From Barthelona sp. PAP020 (Eukaryota; Metamonada: BaSk clade): a DNA stretch of 37,256 nucleotides. Location: positions 1-37,256 of the forward strand of contig JARQWU010000078.1 in the NCBI GenBank assembly GCA_040182905.1, read 5' to 3'. Position numbers and translations under genes: made by a program. Of this stretch, positions 35,156-37,256 are shown piece after piece; position 1 is the first letter of the stretch; every line of letters begins with the position of its first letter. A model generated the notes under the pieces. That model ran no database searches and was not told the origin of the DNA. It saw nothing but the letters and a program-made list of their open reading frames with translations.

Positions 35156-35446
35156 TTATTTCTTATTACTAAAATAATCAGCTGAATCAAATCTGGTGAC
35201 ATTTTTTCTCAAAAATACGGCTTTAGATTTGGGTTGCAAGGTTCCAAATTTGCCACTAATTTTTTTTATTTGTTCTTCTAAATCTTCATCCTAAACAGTT
35301 AGTCTCTCTTTTATAAAATATGAAAAAAATACTCTTGGTTCAGATTCCACAACAGTAGAAGTAGTGATTGAAACAGGTTCTTCCTGAAAACTAGTCGTTG
35401 TTTCGGTTGTTGCAGTATTATTTTCGTTTTGGGGGTCGGTGGACAT
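35156..35446 (-). CDS. Endosulfine/ARPP19/Igo-family protein, two exons
   Basis: Exon 1 35333-35446, intron 35291-35332, exon 2 35156-35290; 82 aa. Exon 1 is a Thr/Glu-rich disordered head (MSTDPQNENNTATT...), exon 2 starts DEDLEEQIKKISGKFGTLQP and holds VFLRKNVTRFDSADYFSNKK. FDSADY is the family core (animal FDSGDY): its Ser is phosphorylated by Greatwall/Rim15-type kinases and the phosphoprotein then blocks PP2A-B55. The order basic helix, short spacer, FDSxDY near the C-terminus matches ENSA/ARPP19, which are a little longer (about 110-120 aa). Neither exon alone is long enough to be called as a gene. A TCATTA motif stands 5 bases before the ATG. Confidence 0.82.
35291..35332 (-). other. 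42-nt intron in the endosulfine gene
   Basis: Starts GTATTTTTTTC, ends GACTAACTGTTTAG; the CTAAC box lies 7 bases before the AG. Phase 0 (AGA|GAT). Removal joins two open frames into one conserved protein. Confidence 0.88.
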
Positions 35447-35451
35447 GGTGT

Positions 35452-35457
35452 TAATGA
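35452..35457 (-). promoter_or_regulatory. Initiator-like TCATTA before the endosulfine gene
   Basis: AAGTCATTAACACCATG: TCATTA ends 5 bases before the ATG, a good match to the trichomonad initiator (TCA+Y+T/A). Confidence 0.5.
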
Positions 35458-35701
35458 CTTAAAAAAATAAAATGAAAAGAAGTTCTTTTCCACAATTTCT
35501 AAAAATTCAATTTATTCTTGAAAGAGTTTTTTTAATGAAGACATTCATGTTTCTGTTTCAAAATATTGTTTGAAATAATTGATTCCAGGAGAAAATAGAT
35601 TTGCAAAGAATCTGAATCCATAAAAACCAGGGTTTAACAGGATTTAATTCCTTGTTTGTATGCCTTATTTATACATATATTCGAAAAAAAACAATAAAAT
35701 A

Positions 35702-35707
35702 TCATTT
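35702..35707 (+). promoter_or_regulatory. Initiator-like TCATTT before the transporter gene
   Basis: TATCATTTTTTAAATG: TCATTT ends 5 bases before the ATG. Confidence 0.4.
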
Positions 35708-35712
35708 TTTAA

Positions 35713-37116
35713 ATGGTGGTTGTCAAAATGCGAAATTATAATGGGATTAATGTTTTAGGTTGGATAAGTTACTCTTGTGTTTGGAATATTTGTAACAGCG
35801 CAATTTTTGCCACACTAACACCATATGTATTGAATGAATTCTTTGATAAAGATTCTACTACGTTTTATTCAATTGCATCTTTAATAACAACAGGATTAAG
35901 TGCGATTCTATTACCTGCGATAGGAAAAACAATTGATGAAAAAAGAATTGCCTTTTCTTCAATGATAATTGTTGGATTCCTTGCATGTATTTTTCCATTT
36001 GGATTTCTTTTATTAAAATTTATTGATAATAAAGCAATTATTGCAATTTTAATTGTGTTTATATATGTTATTGACATGTTCCTTTTGAGGATTGGATTAT
36101 TATCTAATAACGCATTACTTAAAGCATTTGATGAAGACAAAAGAGTGACTTTTAGTTTATTGGCCAATTTTATTGGTTTTTCTATTGCTGCTTTGGCATT
36201 ATTTTTTATTTTTTATTCCGTTGATCATCTCAATTGTGAAGGTTTGATGCAATGGTTTTGTGGGTTATCACCTGTTGTTTTAATTTCTGTTTTAATTTGC
36301 GTTAGTATTCCTTTCAATTTCTTATCTCTTTTGTCCCCCAAAACTGTTATTGATTCTGCAGATAATAGACAATTATTGGATGATGATTTTAAACAAGAGA
36401 AAGAAGAAGAAAATAAAGATGATGGTGAAAAATTTCAAGAAAGAAACCAACGAGAAATGGGGCTTATTAAATCTGTTTTTAGCTCTTTAAAACACATGCT
36501 GGTTGTTTTTAAAGAATTATCTGGTGATTTTGAAGGACAAAGAACCAAGAAATTTTTGTTTTCTTATTTATTTTACAGTGGTGCTGGTACTGTGTTGTCC
36601 ATATTCAGTTCTCCATATTTTAAAGATATTTATGATGCAAAATTGGATTTCACTTCAAAAATGCAACTGTATTCATTAGTTTTCATGTTGTCAGGTTCAT
36701 TATTTGGTTTGGTTCTCTCAAGATTTATCAAACAAAAAGTAAAAATACAGATTTGGTTGTTAATTGGTCAAACAGTTGTTTTTATTGGAATTTGCATTGC
36801 ATTCATCTTTTTGCAACATACAATTGATGACAATTCAATGCAAATCGCTAAAATTGTTTTCTTTTTCGAAAGTTTCATATATAGTTGGAATGCATCCATT
36901 TCAAGAGGTTTAATTGCCTCTCTATCCCCTTTTAATAAATTAGGAGTTGTTATGGGATGGTACTCATCTTTCACATATTTAGCAATAGCAATTGCTTCCT
37001 TGGTTTTCGGTTCTTTATCTATTTTATCAAAAGCAATACAATATATGCCTGTTGTTTTGTTGGTTTGGTCTTTGCCTTCTTTCTTTTTCTTTGGACAACT
37101 CTTAAAAATATTGTGA
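35713..37116 (+). CDS. Atg22/UMF1-type major facilitator transporter
   Basis: 467 aa, about 12 membrane helices in two blocks (roughly 10-215 and 280-465) split by a charged cytoplasmic loop (about 220-265, QEKEEENKDDGEKFQ). The N-terminus NVLGWISYSCVWNICNSAIFATLTPYVLNEFF follows the Atg22/UMF1 pattern (WalYDwansaf...vlp.yf), and the first loop has LLPAIGKTIDEKR, an MFS loop 2-3 motif (PxxGxxxDxxxR). YFKDIYDAKL and GLVLSRFIKQKVKIQIWLL fit helices 7-8. In yeast Atg22 exports amino acids from the vacuole after autophagy; here the substrate is unknown and a lysosomal site is likely. The ATG giving MVVVKMRNYNG is the first; the second Met (residue 6) is also possible. Confidence 0.82.
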   Translation: MVVVKMRNYNGINVLGWISYSCVWNICNSAIFATLTPYVLNEFFDKDSTTFYSIASLITTGLSAILLPAIGKTIDEKRIAFSSMIIVGFLACIFPFGFLLLKFIDNKAIIAILIVFIYVIDMFLLRIGLLSNNALLKAFDEDKRVTFSLLANFIGFSIAALALFFIFYSVDHLNCEGLMQWFCGLSPVVLISVLICVSIPFNFLSLLSPKTVIDSADNRQLLDDDFKQEKEEENKDDGEKFQERNQREMGLIKSVFSSLKHMLVVFKELSGDFEGQRTKKFLFSYLFYSGAGTVLSIFSSPYFKDIYDAKLDFTSKMQLYSLVFMLSGSLFGLVLSRFIKQKVKIQIWLLIGQTVVFIGICIAFIFLQHTIDDNSMQIAKIVFFFESFIYSWNASISRGLIASLSPFNKLGVVMGWYSSFTYLAIAIASLVFGSLSILSKAIQYMPVVLLVWSLPSFFFFGQLLKIL

Positions 37117-37256
37117 AGATTTTGAACAAAAAAACTAATAAAACACCATTTTATCACACTTTTTTTTTTTTTTTTAAAATCGTGTTGTTTCCAAAACAAA
37201 CACAGGGGAATACTTGTCCTTCAATTTTTTTTTTTTTTTTTTTTTCAAAATTAGTT

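Noticed and set aside
36768-37199. 143-codon - frame at the right end
   Set aside because: Opposite to conserved transporter helices and starts in a homopolymer-rich tail.
1-37256. tRNA, rRNA, CRISPR arrays, prokaryotic operons and ribosome-binding sites
   Set aside because: No A/B-box pair or cloverleaf, no spaced identical repeats, and gene content and introns show nuclear eukaryotic DNA.

Overview
This window is nuclear DNA from a compact, AT-rich eukaryotic genome, most likely a flagellated anaerobic protist. A trichomonad-like parabasalid (Tritrichomonas type) is the best guess. Coding evidence: eukaryote-only proteins (Elongator subunit ELP2, Pol I subunit RPA12, RPB10, a CNOT9-like protein, ALG5, a CDK, endosulfine, MEMO1, an Atg22-like transporter), a flagellar dynein assembly factor (DNAAF3), a fungal/protist-type mRNA 5'-triphosphatase, an iron alcohol dehydrogenase typical of anaerobic protists and a secreted GH25 lysozyme. 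Several genes have a TCATT-type initiator-like motif 0-30 bases before the ATG. The standard stop codons TAA, TAG and TGA are all used. The organism call is inference; other metamonads such as Anaeramoeba are not excluded.

Layout. 1-166: end of a tandem-repeat protein, repeat unit SMPTGP on the + strand (the - strand reads as a collagen-like G-P-V-G-I-D/E). 0.5-6.2 kb: ELP2, an unrecognised acidic protein and a WD40 protein, all +. 6.6-10.6 kb: a 1317-aa polytopic membrane protein (-). 10.8-14.1 kb: a CNOT9-like gene (-) facing RPA12 (+) across 59 bases, then DNAAF3 and GH25 lysozyme (+). 14.3-15.7 kb: RPB10 (spliced) and ALG5 (-). 15.7-17.3 kb: gene-poor, with short degenerate repeats. 17.3-18.5 kb: iron ADH (+). 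18.5-23.5 kb: an accessory zone with gene relics, copies of a dispersed repeat in both orientations, and a protein kinase with ten ankyrin repeats. 23.5-29 kb: a type II membrane protein with a hydrolase-like ectodomain, a long coiled-coil protein and a small hypothetical protein, all -. 29.3-37.1 kb: mRNA triphosphatase (+), MEMO1, a predicted dead dual-specificity phosphatase, a CDK and endosulfine (all -), and an Atg22/UMF1-type transporter (+).

Reading across stop codons showed four very short introns (28, 38, 40 and 42 nt), each starting GTA and ending with a CTAAY box a few bases before TAG. They complete RPB10, the CDK and a previously split endosulfine homologue, and probably extend the mRNA triphosphatase. 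This is the most useful result for annotation: simple ORF calling truncates or misses these genes. Most other genes are single-exon housekeeping genes for transcription, tRNA modification, glycosylation, cell cycle and flagellar assembly. No tRNA, rRNA, CRISPR array or prokaryotic operon signal was found.
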